Shown here in pieces: positions 1 through 8,563 of a stretch of DNA of 45,032 nucleotides. The position numbers and the translations under genes were made by a program. The notes below the pieces were generated by a model, which saw nothing but the letters and a program-made list of their open reading frames with translations, did not search any database and was not told where the DNA came from. Source of the DNA: RGIG8748 sp045532255 (GTDB lineage Bacteria > Bacillota > Clostridia > UMGS1810); contig JAZSFO010000030.1 in NCBI GenBank assembly GCA_045532255.1, positions 1-45,032 on the forward strand, written 5' to 3'. Each line of letters starts with the position of its first letter. Positions within the stretch are counted from its first letter, which is position 1.

Positions 1-26
1 GAGGATATAATAATCATAAAATAAGT

Positions 27-72
27 GTAAACAATAAAAAAGGTCAGATAACTGACCTTTTTATTGTTTACA
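27..72 (-). terminator. Long palindromic terminator after the Rrf2 gene
   Basis: A nearly perfect palindrome of about 20 paired bases with a 3-4 base loop and a single bulged A. The core is AAGGTCAG / CTGACCTT and the arms extend through AATAAAAA / TTTTTATT into GTAAAC / GTTTAC. U-rich tracts follow the core on both strands, so it can act in both directions. The right arm contains the stop codon (68-70) of the Rrf2 gene. Confidence 0.8.
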
Positions 73-505
73 AAAGTACATAATCATTATTACTACGGCT
101 CTTTCGTCTTATGATATCACTGAGTGTTATTGAGTCAAGATACTCCTCGATAACATCCATAAGTCCCTGCCATACAAAAAGCGTTTCGCAATTTCGGCTT
201 CTGTCACAATAATTGACATCGGTATCAAGGCATGCTACCGTCGAGAGTCTGCCCTCGGTAACTCTTAATATATCGCCAACGGTATATTCCGAAGGTCTCT
301 TGCTGAGCTTATATCCGCCCTGAAAGCCTCTGCCTGTTATAAGAAAGCCTGCGGAATTGAGAGGCGGTATAATCTGCTCGAGGTATTTCTTTGATATACC
401 CTGTCTCTCTGCAATATCCTTAAGAGACACAAAGTTCTCTCCTGCGTTTTCTGCCAAATCAACAAGAACTCTAAGTGCATATCGTCCTTTTGTAGATATC
501 TTCAT
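68..505 (-). CDS. Rrf2/IscR-family transcriptional regulator
   Basis: 145-residue winged-helix regulator of the Rrf2 family, which controls iron-sulfur cluster or cysteine metabolism and often senses an Fe-S cluster or redox state. The N-terminus MKISTKGRYALR is typical. A helix-turn-helix lies at about residues 27-50 and the wing around GFQGGYKLSKR. Three cysteines (C92, C100, C106) fall where IscR-type proteins ligate a [2Fe-2S] cluster, so a cluster-binding form is likely. The ATG at 505 is chosen because AAAGGGGTG precedes it at good spacing; an ATG seven codons upstream would put that site inside the gene. No isc/suf genes follow in the window, so the targets are unknown. Confidence 0.88.
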   Translation of the reverse strand: MKISTKGRYALRVLVDLAENAGENFVSLKDIAERQGISKKYLEQIIPPLNSAGFLITGRGFQGGYKLSKRPSEYTVGDILRVTEGRLSTVACLDTDVNYCDRSRNCETLFVWQGLMDVIEEYLDSITLSDIIRRKSRSNNDYVLL

Positions 506-527
506 TTGCAAACACCCCTTTTTCATA

Positions 528-556
528 ATAATACCATAGGTTTAGTAGGAATTCAA
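528..556 (-). promoter_or_regulatory. Sigma-A type promoter of the Rrf2 gene
   Basis: Reading leftward, -35 TTGAAT (551-556), a 17-base spacer and -10 TATTAT (528-533). The spacer CCTACTAAACCTATGG has the ACTAAA core and flanking CC/GG seen in clostridial Rrf2-type operators, so autoregulation is plausible. That last point is inference. Confidence 0.6.
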
Positions 557-606
557 GAGTTTTTTGCAAATTTTTCCGCAAAAATCAATTTATTCTGTTA
601 TAATGT

Positions 607-784
607 TTAAGCAGTGGCGTAAAAACACAGCACCGAAAATTCTTTGAACCTAAAACAAGATAAAATAGTTATTTATCACGACGAAAGGTCGCAGGAATAC
701 TTTCGTATTTCAAGACCGACAACAAAGATAAATGGCTATTTCACTTGTTTTTAGGCGAGTTCGGATACTGACGCAACTGCTTAA
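607..784. mobile_element. MITE-like element, family A, copy 1, bounded by TTAA
   Basis: The 170-base core runs from GCAGTGGCGT to ACGCAACTGC with TTAA on both sides (607-610 and 781-784), as expected for a 4-base target duplication. A second copy at 19500-19771 is near-identical over about 110 bases inside it. The ends are inverted (GCAGTxGCGT) and the interior is an imperfect inverted repeat. No ORF with transposase character is present, so it would depend on an enzyme encoded elsewhere. Its right end is translated as the tail of the neighbouring transporter gene. Confidence 0.75.
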
Positions 785-1259
785 CCGCAAACTGTGCACA
801 AAGTCCTGTAAAAACACCGCTTACAAATGAAAGAAGTGTAAGGAATATTCCGTAGTATATAAAAGCATTACTGTCAAAAAGGGTGCACGCACAAGCTATC
901 TGCCCTGCCGTATGCAAAACCGCACCGATAATACCTAGTGCCCATATAGTGTTTTGGGGGAAAAATCTTTTGATAAGTGCACTAACGCCAAAGCTAAGTG
1001 CCCCTCCGCAAAGACTGTATACAAAAGACATCATCTGTCCTGTAAGCATGTTTCCCAGAACTATCCTTACAGCCAAAATCAAAAGAGCCTCCCTGAAACC
1101 CAGTATGTATAGTGCCGCGAGGGTAACCGTATTGGAAAGCCCTATACGAAAGCCCGGTATGGGAACGAGTGGACCGAGTGCCGACTCCACCGAGTATATT
1201 ATAAGTGCTGCCGATGCAAAAAGTGCACATCGGGTAAGTTGTGATACCTTCATAATCAT
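741..1259 (-). CDS. Gx transporter family / heptaprenyl diphosphate synthase component I-like membrane protein
   Basis: 172 residues, strongly hydrophobic, with about five membrane segments. It resembles the Gx transporter family (Pfam Hpre_diP_synt_I), whose N-terminus carries the pattern seen here: ALGPLVPIPGFRIGLSN and later GNMLTGQMMSFVYSLCGG. These proteins resemble ECF-type substrate-binding membrane components; the substrate is unknown. It overlaps the stop of the NusG-II gene by 4 bases (ATGA), so the two are translationally coupled, a common pairing in Clostridia. The last 14 codons and the stop lie inside a TTAA-bounded MITE, so the hydrophilic tail (QLRQYPNSPKNK) was probably acquired by insertion and the native C-terminus lost. 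Confidence 0.82.
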   Translation of the reverse strand: MIMKVSQLTRCALFASAALIIYSVESALGPLVPIPGFRIGLSNTVTLAALYILGFREALLILAVRIVLGNMLTGQMMSFVYSLCGGALSFGVSALIKRFFPQNTIWALGIIGAVLHTAGQIACACTLFDSNAFIYYGIFLTLLSFVSGVFTGLCAQFAVKQLRQYPNSPKNK

Positions 1260-1612
1260 CTGGCTCCCGCCACGGCATCAATGCCGCCGTGTTTATTCTC
1301 AAATTCAACCGAAACCTTGTTTGGCAGGCAGATTATTGCTCCGCTTTTTATCTTGCCCTGTCTGACACAGAGCTTATCGGGACAATCCGCCTTGGTCATG
1401 CTTACACCGTCTCTCTCTACATAGAGGGTATTGCCTCCCAGCTCGACGGTATAGGGCTGTTTTGTGTCGGATAGCTTTATCACCTTAACTGTCTTTCCGT
1501 CCTTATTAACCGTAACTATATCTGCATCCTTGCTTGGAATATATACGAAAACAAGGGCAGTAAGCAGAACAAAAACCAAAATTGCAACAGGTACAAGAAT
1601 TCTGTTTTTCAT
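1256..1612 (-). CDS. NusG domain II-containing exported protein
   Basis: 118 residues: one N-terminal membrane segment (residues 5-24) followed by a small beta-rich domain of the NusG_II family. The family marker CPDKLCVRQGKI is followed by SGAIICLPNKVSVEF. The domain resembles an extra domain of some NusG proteins, but here it is membrane-anchored and unrelated to transcription; its role is unknown. The start follows GGAGGG by a few bases, and the gene begins 1 base after dusB ends. In Clostridia this gene is usually next to a Gx transporter, as here. The cysteines in CPDKLC may form a disulfide or metal site, which is speculation. Confidence 0.85.
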   Translation of the reverse strand: MKNRILVPVAILVFVLLTALVFVYIPSKDADIVTVNKDGKTVKVIKLSDTKQPYTVELGGNTLYVERDGVSMTKADCPDKLCVRQGKIKSGAIICLPNKVSVEFENKHGGIDAVAGAR

Positions 1613-1613
1613 C

Positions 1614-2579
1614 TTATCCCTCCGCCTGCATTTCTGCGTATTTTGTAAGCTCTTCTCTTAGCTCTTCGTAGCTTTCTATCGTACATACTCTGCTTCGCAT
1701 TGAGGCGCTGTCTCTCATATTCTTTATATACCATGCCACATGCTTTCGTGCCTCGCGTACACCTATATACTCTCCCTTTAAGCTGACGAGCATATCTATC
1801 TGTCGCAGGAGAGTCGAAATCCTTTCCTCTGCTGTGGGCGGTGTATACGCTCTCCCCTCAAGTGCACATGCTGTCTCGGTGAATATAAAGGGGTTTCCTC
1901 TCGCTCCCCTGCCTATCATAATTGCATCGCAGTTTGTTTTGTCTATCATCCTTAAGGCATCTTCGCCGTTTCGTATATCGCCGTTTCCTATAACGGGAAT
2001 ACTTACCGAATCCTTAACCTTCTTTATATATGACCAGTCTGCATTTCCGCTGTAATACATCGCTCTTGTTCGGGGATGCACACATATTGCATCTGCACCG
2101 CTCTCTTCTATGATGCAGGCAATCTTCTCCACATCCGCAATATCATCAAAGCCAATTCTGATTTTGCATGTTACGGGAACGGGCGATACCGCCTTGACAC
2201 TCCGTACTATCTCGCCGATAAGTTCGGGCTTTTTTAGAAGTGAGCTTCCGTCACCGTTGTTTGCAACCTTTGGTGCGGGGCATCCCATATTGATATCAAG
2301 TATCTTTGCCCCCATACTGAGTGCCTTTGGTACACTTTCTGCCATAATATCTGGCTCATGGCCAAAAATCTGTACGGCAAGAGGAGCTTCCTCCTCTGTT
2401 GTTTTGAGAAGCTCCATTGTTTTTCTGTCATTATAGTGCATTGCCTTGGAGCTTACCATCTCCGAATAGACAAGACCTGCACCAAACTCTTTGCATATAA
2501 CACGAAATGGCAGGTCTGTAACCCCTGCCATTGGTGCAAGAAATATGCATTTGTCCAATGTTATATTTCCTATATTCAT
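1614..2579 (-). CDS. dusB: tRNA-dihydrouridine synthase (DusB type)
   Basis: 321-residue FMN enzyme that uses NADPH to reduce specific uridines in the tRNA D-loop. Visible are the FMN-binding N-terminus LAPMAGVTDLPFR, the active-site cysteine in DINMGCPAPKV, the following GDGSSLLKKPE, VHPRTR and the phosphate-binding IGNGDI and MIGRGARGNPF. The C-terminal helical domain has the normal length. The start at 2579 is chosen because AAGGAT lies 8 bases upstream and the family N-terminus begins there; the site sits in the end of nrdR. The gene is 1 base from nrdR and 1 base from the NusG-II gene, so one transcript is likely. Confidence 0.93.
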   Translation of the reverse strand: MNIGNITLDKCIFLAPMAGVTDLPFRVICKEFGAGLVYSEMVSSKAMHYNDRKTMELLKTTEEEAPLAVQIFGHEPDIMAESVPKALSMGAKILDINMGCPAPKVANNGDGSSLLKKPELIGEIVRSVKAVSPVPVTCKIRIGFDDIADVEKIACIIEESGADAICVHPRTRAMYYSGNADWSYIKKVKDSVSIPVIGNGDIRNGEDALRMIDKTNCDAIMIGRGARGNPFIFTETACALEGRAYTPPTAEERISTLLRQIDMLVSLKGEYIGVREARKHVAWYIKNMRDSASMRSRVCTIESYEELREELTKYAEMQAEG

Positions 2580-2580
2580 A

Positions 2581-3042
2581 TTATTTATCCTTTTGATGAA
2601 GCATGCTGTTAAGCTCATCAAGGAATGTATTGACATCCTTGAATTCCCTGTATACAGATGCAAAGCGAACATATGCTATATCGTTCATAGATTTGAGCTT
2701 ATCCATTACAAGTTCTCCTATCTCAGTAGAAGAAACCTCTCTGTCGAGCTTATTGTTAAGTGCTGTCTCTATCTCAAGAACAGCCTTTTCTATCTCTGTG
2801 TAGCTTACCGGTGTTTTTTCACAGGCACGCAGAATTCCGTTCATGAGCTTCTGTCGGTTATACACCTGTCTCTTGCCGTCCTTTTTCATAACAACAAGGG
2901 GCACGGATTCTACCTGCTCATAGGTTGTAAATCTTCTCTCGCATTTAAGACACTCTCTGCGTCGGCGGACAGACGAGCCGTCCTCAACAGGTCTTGTGTC
3001 TATTACCTTGCTCTCCAGATATTCACAATAGGGACATTTCAT
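2581..3042 (-). CDS. nrdR: Transcriptional repressor NrdR
   Basis: 153 residues, the normal length. NrdR represses ribonucleotide reductase genes in response to bound (d)ATP. The N-terminal zinc ribbon is complete (C3, C6, C31, C34 in KCPYC and CLKC), preceded by the basic segment RRRREC and followed by RRFTTYE. The rest is the ATP-cone domain (VMKKDGKRQVYNRQKL onward). It lies 27 bases downstream of ftsZ. No ribonucleotide reductase gene or NrdR-box pair was noticed nearby, so its targets lie outside the window. Confidence 0.96.
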   Translation of the reverse strand: MKCPYCEYLESKVIDTRPVEDGSSVRRRRECLKCERRFTTYEQVESVPLVVMKKDGKRQVYNRQKLMNGILRACEKTPVSYTEIEKAVLEIETALNNKLDREVSSTEIGELVMDKLKSMNDIAYVRFASVYREFKDVNTFLDELNSMLHQKDK

Positions 3043-3069
3043 ATTTATTTACCTCAATTGATGAAAAAA

Positions 3070-4158
3070 TTACTCGATGGGTCTATTAAGAAATGTGGGG
3101 ATTACAACATCGTCAACATCAAACTTGGAGCTTGAGCCCATAGCACCGAATATGGATGCTGCACCCTGTGATTCTTCCTGAGAAACAGCTCCCTTGCTTC
3201 CCTCAAAGCCTGTTGCAACGATTGTAATAACAACCTCATCGCCGAGTGCGGGGTCAATGGATGTACCGAATATGATATCAGCCTCATCGGATACAAGCTG
3301 ATGTACAAGCTCGGAAGCCTGTTCGATTTCCATAAGACCGAGGTCTGCACTTCCTGAAATATTTAATACAACCTTTGTTGCACCGTCAATTGTTGTTTCG
3401 AGAAGAGGGCTGTTTATAGCCATCTTAACCGCTTCTTCTGCTCTGTTTTCGCCTGTTGCTCTGCCTATACCCATGTGGCATACACCCGTATTGCGCATTA
3501 CGGACTGGATATCAGCAAAGTCAAGGTTGATGTATCCGGGGGATGTGATGAGGTCGGATATACCCTTTACTCCCTGGCTTAATACATCGTCAGCCATCTT
3601 GAATGCTTCCTGCATGGTTGTCTTCTTGTCGCAGATTTCCAGTAGCTTGTCATTTGGGATTACAACAAGTGCATCAACGCTGTCCTTGAGACTGTCTACA
3701 CCGTCTTCTGCCTGCTGCATTCTCTTCTTACCCTCAAATCTGAAGGGCTTGGTTACCACGCCTACGGTGAGTATGCCCATCTCCTTAGCGATTGCTGCAA
3801 CTACAGGTGCTGCACCTGTACCTGTACCGCCGCCCATGCCTGCAGTAACAAATACCATGTTTGCTTCCTGAATGGACTGCTTGATTTCCTCACGGCTTTC
3901 CTCTGCGGCTTTCTGTCCGATTTCGGGCTTTGCGCCTGCACCGAGACCCTTGGTAAGTTTTTCGCCTATCTGGATTTTGTGACCTGCCTTTGAACCGCTG
4001 TCACCGAAAAGAACCTGCTTGTCCGTGTTAATAGCAATAAATTCTACACCCTTGAGTCCGTCATCTATCATACGGTTAACGGCATTGTTACCGCCGCCGC
4101 CTACACCAATGACCTTCATGTTAGCCCCTACAACTGCGTTGGCACTTTCAAAATTCAT
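3070..4158 (-). CDS. ftsZ: Cell division GTPase FtsZ
   Basis: 362 residues. Tubulin-like GTPase that polymerises into the cytokinetic ring. The signature GGGTGTGAAP is at residues 109-118, with the nucleotide-binding IGVGGGGNNAVNRM before it and NTDKQ after. The C-terminal linker is short (about 30 residues) and ends in the conserved peptide DVVIPTFLNR, which recruits membrane tethers such as SepF or FtsA. ftsA is not adjacent, so SepF elsewhere may be the main tether; that is inference. AAGGAGGAAA precedes the ATG. A 152-base gap upstream holds a possible separate promoter. Confidence 0.98.
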   Translation of the reverse strand: MNFESANAVVGANMKVIGVGGGGNNAVNRMIDDGLKGVEFIAINTDKQVLFGDSGSKAGHKIQIGEKLTKGLGAGAKPEIGQKAAEESREEIKQSIQEANMVFVTAGMGGGTGTGAAPVVAAIAKEMGILTVGVVTKPFRFEGKKRMQQAEDGVDSLKDSVDALVVIPNDKLLEICDKKTTMQEAFKMADDVLSQGVKGISDLITSPGYINLDFADIQSVMRNTGVCHMGIGRATGENRAEEAVKMAINSPLLETTIDGATKVVLNISGSADLGLMEIEQASELVHQLVSDEADIIFGTSIDPALGDEVVITIVATGFEGSKGAVSQEESQGAASIFGAMGSSSKFDVDDVVIPTFLNRPIE

Positions 4159-4252
4159 AACAAATTTCCTCCTTAAGTAAATCTCCTGCTTCTTTATAGC
4201 ATAGTTATGTTTTTATGTGTTAAAATAATAGTGAAATAATCTTACTCCACAC

Positions 4253-4261
4253 ATTATAACA
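4253..4261 (-). promoter_or_regulatory. Extended -10 element, possible ftsZ promoter
   Basis: On the leftward strand TGTTATAAT (TG-N-TATAAT) lies about 95 bases upstream of the ftsZ start in an AT-rich gap. A weak -35 (TGGAAA) is 17 bases further up. The extended -10 supports an ftsZ promoter inside the cluster; no start-site data. Confidence 0.45.
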
Positions 4262-4310
4262 CATAAAAAATCAAATTTCCATAGGTTTTTGTAAATTTTT
4301 TAAAAATTTT

Positions 4311-4664
4311 TTAACATTTTTTTAACTTTTGTCTTAATTTCTTCAAATAATATCTTCTGACAAAGGAAAAGTTTGAAAATATTCTCATGGTAAACACAAT
4401 AATTACCGCATAGTATAAATCCAAATCAATTTTCTTGCCGAGAAAGACCATAACAGCCGCAAGAATTGAATTGCCAAAAAATCCCGTCACAAATACGCAG
4501 GTACTGAATTTATCCCTCAAAAGCGACTTATATGCGCCCATTACGGAATCTATTGCAGAAATAATTATTATTGCAGCGTAGCTTATAAGCACAGGCGGAA
4601 TATATAAATCAAAGGCTATTGCACAGAGTATGCCAAGTATGGCTCCGGTTAATATTATTATCAT
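4311..4664 (-). CDS. sbp: Small basic family protein Sbp (DUF1290)
   Basis: 117 residues, an integral membrane protein with about four hydrophobic segments and a basic C-terminus (RRYYLKKLRQKLKK). The pattern YIPPVLISYAAIIIISAIDSVMGAYKS and FGNSILAAVMVFLGKKI is characteristic of the DUF1290/Sbp family found just before ftsZ in Gram-positives. Its molecular function is not established; location suggests division or envelope work. It overlaps the upstream DUF881 gene by 4 bases (ATGA). Confidence 0.88.
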   Translation of the reverse strand: MIIILTGAILGILCAIAFDLYIPPVLISYAAIIIISAIDSVMGAYKSLLRDKFSTCVFVTGFFGNSILAAVMVFLGKKIDLDLYYAVIIVFTMRIFSNFSFVRRYYLKKLRQKLKKC

Positions 4665-5395
4665 TTTTCCACCTGCTTTTCACTCTTTTTTGCATATGTA
4701 AATGTTATGTTGCCTGAAAATTTATCCATTTTTATATTTTCATTTTTTGTAACATTTACACCGATTTTGTATAGCCTCAACACATCGAGCACTCCGCCCC
4801 TTATATTAAGACCTGATTCAAGAGATGCACTATCGCCTATCGCCTTTATTTCAAAGGGCGGGGTGCATCTTTTGTTATTTACCATTATGGTGTTTCCTAC
4901 ACATCTTATGGTGGAAAGAGCATAAAGTCTTTCGCCATTAATTGATACAGCCTCTGCACCTGCACCGTAAAGCTCGTTTACAACACTTCTTAAATCAGCA
5001 TCGTGAACTATATAGCTTTCTGTATTTTCATTCTGCGTTTGAGCATCCGTACTGTCCGAAAGCGTTACTGTAACACCCGGTCCCTCTACCGCGGTGAGCG
5101 CAGACACAAGCAGGGATTTTTCCAGCTCTGCCTTAAGAGCACTTGAGCCGCTGTCTCTGGATGCGGCATCCTTCCTATATATATCTATATCGCTTGCAAG
5201 CTGCATATTTTCTTTTTTTAGGTTTATTATTTCTTCATTTGCATTTATAAGCTCGTTTTCCAAATCCTGTATTCTCTTAAGCTCCTGAGAGTCCATGCTG
5301 TTGTTTCTTGTTACGCTTTTGTACTGAAGAGTTATAGAAAATGCAAGCAGGAAGCACAGGCATGCAATAAGAATCTGTACTTTTTTTCGAAGCAT
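4661..5395 (-). CDS. DUF881 family protein (YlxW/YlxX-like)
   Basis: 244 residues: an N-terminal membrane segment (about 7-25), a coiled coil (about 37-80, rich in E, N, L, K) and an extracytoplasmic DUF881 domain. Family features are GPGVTVTLSDS, the segment AGAEAVSINGERL and PPFEIKAIGDSASLESGL. DUF881 proteins lie beside sbp in many Gram-positive dcw clusters; their role is not firmly known. The gene lies 4 bases after ftsQ and overlaps sbp, so the block is co-translated. Confidence 0.85.
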   Translation of the reverse strand: MLRKKVQILIACLCFLLAFSITLQYKSVTRNNSMDSQELKRIQDLENELINANEEIINLKKENMQLASDIDIYRKDAASRDSGSSALKAELEKSLLVSALTAVEGPGVTVTLSDSTDAQTQNENTESYIVHDADLRSVVNELYGAGAEAVSINGERLYALSTIRCVGNTIMVNNKRCTPPFEIKAIGDSASLESGLNIRGGVLDVLRLYKIGVNVTKNENIKMDKFSGNITFTYAKKSEKQVEK

Positions 5396-5399
5396 CGCC

Positions 5400-6152
5400 T
5401 CAGTTTCCCCCTTCGTATATTATATTAGACGGATCGGAAACATTGATTTTTCCTCCGCGTATTTCTCCAAGCTCAGTAAGGACTGCATTTAGACACTTGA
5501 GCTTGTAATCAAGCTGATAGCTGTCACCCAGCATTACTGTTGTATCCGATGTGAGCACGATATACAGGCTTTTAGCATCCGATATATCTATCTTTTTTGT
5601 ATTAGACAGTATCTTGTTGTCATTAAGTATGGTAAGAAGCTCTGTTATTATCGGTGTTTTTTTCTCATTTTTTCCCTCTATCTTCTTGCCCTTTTTGACA
5701 TTCTTTACTGCAAAGCCAGATATTACGGCTTTTTTGGGTCTCATGTCCTTTGACTTTGTTATACTAAGAATTCTGCCGTCTGTTCCAAGTCCCACATAGC
5801 TGCCCGAAAAAGCAATATATGCAACCTCTACGGATTCCTTGACCTCTATTTCTACCCTTGAGAAGAACTTTCGTTTGACATCTACCTTCTCCACATATCC
5901 AAGAGAAGATACTCCGTCCTCCGCCTTGTCTTTGTTCATCAAAAACAGATTGCTTCCTTTTTTTATGCCGGAAGCCGTTATAATCTCCTTATCGGTAAGA
6001 ACGCTGTTTCCTGTCACCGTAATATCCGTAATATTAAAAATCGGCGTAAAAAAGACAGCACAAATGAGAACCAGTACCGCTGTAAACAGCAGTACGGTAT
6101 TTCTTCTTCGTATTCTCGGGGCAACTTGAGATTTTGTTTTCTTAGAAGGCAT
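5400..6152 (-). CDS. ftsQ: Cell division protein FtsQ/DivIB
   Basis: 250 residues. A basic cytoplasmic tail, one membrane segment (about residues 20-40), then a POTRA domain (FNITDITVTGNSVLTDKEII onward) and a beta domain (VEVKESVEVAYI, GRILSI) characteristic of FtsQ/DivIB, which links the early and late divisome. ATG 6152 is preferred over the TTG four codons upstream because GAGAGG lies at 12-13 bases from the ATG but abuts the TTG. Either way it overlaps the end of murA. FtsL, its usual partner, is encoded at 14508-14990. Confidence 0.87.
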   Translation of the reverse strand: MPSKKTKSQVAPRIRRRNTVLLFTAVLVLICAVFFTPIFNITDITVTGNSVLTDKEIITASGIKKGSNLFLMNKDKAEDGVSSLGYVEKVDVKRKFFSRVEIEVKESVEVAYIAFSGSYVGLGTDGRILSITKSKDMRPKKAVISGFAVKNVKKGKKIEGKNEKKTPIITELLTILNDNKILSNTKKIDISDAKSLYIVLTSDTTVMLGDSYQLDYKLKCLNAVLTELGEIRGGKINVSDPSNIIYEGGN

Positions 6153-7410
6153 TGTCTGTTTCAATCCTCTCTATATGAGCACCTATGCTTGTGTATTTTT
6201 GTTCAAACTTTTCATAACCGCGGTCTATATAATGTATACATCCAAGTCTGGATTCTCCCTCACAGCTCATCATTGCTGCCGCAAGAGCCGCACCCGAACG
6301 CAGGTCACACACGGAAGCGGTTACGGGATTAAGGCTTCTTACACCCCGAACCGATGCGGTACGGCGGTATATTCTGATATCTGCACCCATCTCCACAAGT
6401 GTCCTTGCGAGGCAAAATCTGTTTTCAAATATATTCTCTCTTATAAGGCTCACGCCCTCCGAGAGTGAAAGTGCAGTCATTACAAGCGACTGCATATCTG
6501 TAGCAAATCCGGGGTAGGGAGCTGTAGCAACTGTTATTCCTCCCTTTAGTCTGCCCGTTTTTTGTGCCTCTATTAAGCCTTGGCGAATGCTTATTTCCAT
6601 TCCGCATTTTTTTAGTATATTTATGTAGTTCTGTATATGGCTTGCATCTGCATTTGAAATCGTGAGACTTCCGCCCGAGCACGCAAGTGCCGTAAGATAT
6701 GTGGCGGTATCTATTCTGTCGGACATTACCTTGTACTGCGCTCCTCTAAGCGAAGATGTACCTTTAATTACTATTACCGAAGTACCTGCACCTGTTATAT
6801 GGGCACCCATGGAACACAGCATCTCCTGAAGATCCTTTATTTCGGGTTCTCTTGCGCTGTTTATTATTCTTGTTGTACCGTCTAGTGACGCCGCAAGAAT
6901 CATTATGTTCTCGGTTGCTCCGACTGACGGAAATCTAAGACTTATATCGCACGGCTTCAGGTTATCTGCCGTGCAGGAAATCTCTGTCGGACTGATTTCT
7001 ACGGTTGCTCCGAGCTTTCTCAGGCCATCCAGATGTATATCAACGGGTCTTATACCGATGTTACATCCGCCGGGCTGTGATACCGTAAAGCCCTTGCACC
7101 GAGATAGCAGTGCACCCGTAAAAACAAATGATGCGCGTATACGGCTCATAATATCCGACGGTATTACGCTGTTTATCTCGCCCGTGGAATCCACGGTAAG
7201 CGTTCCATTTGAAAACTCCGCCTTGCACCCGACGCATCTTAATATCTCTATTGCATCATGAACATCGGATATATCGGGGCAGTTATTTATAACAGTTACA
7301 CCTGTGGCGGCAACTGCGGCTGCCATCATAGGCAAAACAGCATTTTTTGAGCCTTGCACCTCTACCTGACCCTTAAATACTGTTGGTCCGCATATTCTGA
7401 AAACCTCCAT
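6142..7410 (-). CDS. murA: UDP-N-acetylglucosamine 1-carboxyvinyltransferase MurA
   Basis: 422 residues, full length. Transfers enolpyruvate from PEP to UDP-GlcNAc, the first committed step of peptidoglycan synthesis. Present are K22/N23 in QGSKNAVLPM and the catalytic cysteine C116 in QPGGCNIGIRPVD. Since it is Cys and not Asp, the fosfomycin-target form is retained. The two inside-out alpha/beta domains are of normal size. GGAGGTG lies just before the ATG. Clostridia often carry a second murA elsewhere; this is the dcw copy. Confidence 0.97.
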   Translation of the reverse strand: MEVFRICGPTVFKGQVEVQGSKNAVLPMMAAAVAATGVTVINNCPDISDVHDAIEILRCVGCKAEFSNGTLTVDSTGEINSVIPSDIMSRIRASFVFTGALLSRCKGFTVSQPGGCNIGIRPVDIHLDGLRKLGATVEISPTEISCTADNLKPCDISLRFPSVGATENIMILAASLDGTTRIINSAREPEIKDLQEMLCSMGAHITGAGTSVIVIKGTSSLRGAQYKVMSDRIDTATYLTALACSGGSLTISNADASHIQNYINILKKCGMEISIRQGLIEAQKTGRLKGGITVATAPYPGFATDMQSLVMTALSLSEGVSLIRENIFENRFCLARTLVEMGADIRIYRRTASVRGVRSLNPVTASVCDLRSGAALAAAMMSCEGESRLGCIHYIDRGYEKFEQKYTSIGAHIERIETDNAF

Positions 7411-7465
7411 AAAGGCACCTCCGCATAATGTGATACTTTATTGTATGCTATGGTGCCATTTTGTG

Positions 7466-8554
7466 TTACAGTAGGGATTTCATTATGTTATATATCTTCC
7501 CGCATGCATCTGTTATTCCAAGGCTCCTTGCCCTGTCTGCCATTTTGTCTCTCGCAATTTCGTCATCAAGGAGACCAAAGAGTGACTCACTCAAAGAATG
7601 CACATTAAATTCATTTTCTGTAATGGTTATTGCCGCACCCTTATCCGAAAGAGCCCTTGCATTATATTCCTGATGGTTGTTTGTTACATTGGGAGATGGT
7701 ATAAGGACAGAGCTTTTGCCTATTGCACAGATTTCTGCAAGTGTTATTGCACCTGAGCGGCACACAACTATATCTGCGGCATTCATAAGTATATCCATAT
7801 TATCTATGTATGGGGTTACTATTATATTTTCACTTGGCAGAACGGAACCCAGATTTTCCTTAACTCTGTCATAGTCTCTTTTTCCTGTACCGAAGTATAT
7901 TACAGTATCTTCAAGATTTGGTTTGGATTTAAGCAGTTCCACAGTTACATCGTTAATTCTTTCTGCACCGAGCGAGCCGCCAAAGATAAGAACTGCCTTT
8001 TTGCCGCAGATACCGAGCTTTTTCTTGCACTCGTCGGCAGTGTGGTTAAGTATGGCAGGTCTCACGGGGTTGCCTGTGAGAATGCAGTTTCCTTTTTTTA
8101 TATATTTTGTACTTTCGTCAAAACTTATTGCGGTGACATTGCACTTATCTGCCAAGAACTTGACCGCACTTCCGGGAAACACATTCTGCTCATGCACAAC
8201 AGACGGTATTCCAAGAAGCTTTGCGGCAATTACGGAGGAAACACACACATATCCTCCTGTGCCGACTACCACATCGGGCTTGAACTTCTTTATAATCAAA
8301 ACCGAACGGGCAACTGCCATGGCAAGCTTTGCACATGATATTGCACTTCTTACCGAAAGCTCTTTTTTAAGCCCTTCTACATTAACAAACTTAATATCAA
8401 AGCCCTCTTTGGGAACAAGTGTTTTCTCAAGTCCCTTTTTTGTTCCTACAAAAAGAACCTCGCAATTGCTATCCTGAGATATTGCATATTTGGCAATGGC
8501 TATTGCAGGATTTATATGTCCTGCCGTACCTCCGCCTGACAAAAGAATTCTCAA
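7466..8554 (-). CDS. murG: UDP-GlcNAc:lipid I GlcNAc transferase MurG
   Basis: 362 residues. Adds GlcNAc to lipid I at the cytoplasmic membrane face, giving lipid II. The N-terminal glycine-rich loop GGGTAGHINPAIAIA, the central GGSLGAERIN and the UDP-GlcNAc-binding VVCRSGAITLAEI are all present. The start appears to be TTG (8554) with GGTAGGTG 6 bases upstream, overlapping the ftsW stop region. No other in-frame start keeps the glycine loop intact. It sits between ftsW and murA. Confidence 0.96.
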   Translation of the reverse strand: MRILLSGGGTAGHINPAIAIAKYAISQDSNCEVLFVGTKKGLEKTLVPKEGFDIKFVNVEGLKKELSVRSAISCAKLAMAVARSVLIIKKFKPDVVVGTGGYVCVSSVIAAKLLGIPSVVHEQNVFPGSAVKFLADKCNVTAISFDESTKYIKKGNCILTGNPVRPAILNHTADECKKKLGICGKKAVLIFGGSLGAERINDVTVELLKSKPNLEDTVIYFGTGKRDYDRVKENLGSVLPSENIIVTPYIDNMDILMNAADIVVCRSGAITLAEICAIGKSSVLIPSPNVTNNHQEYNARALSDKGAAITITENEFNVHSLSESLFGLLDDEIARDKMADRARSLGITDACGKIYNIMKSLL

Positions 8555-8563
8555 TCAAAACAC

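Noticed and set aside
883..1365. 160-codon open frame opposite the Gx transporter and NusG-II genes
   Set aside because: Both minus-strand genes match known families; this frame has no family character.
7411..7465. GGCACC...GGTGCC inverted repeat between murG and murA that could hide the murA ribosome site
   Set aside because: Only 6 pairs around a loop of nearly 40 bases; too weak to call a switch.
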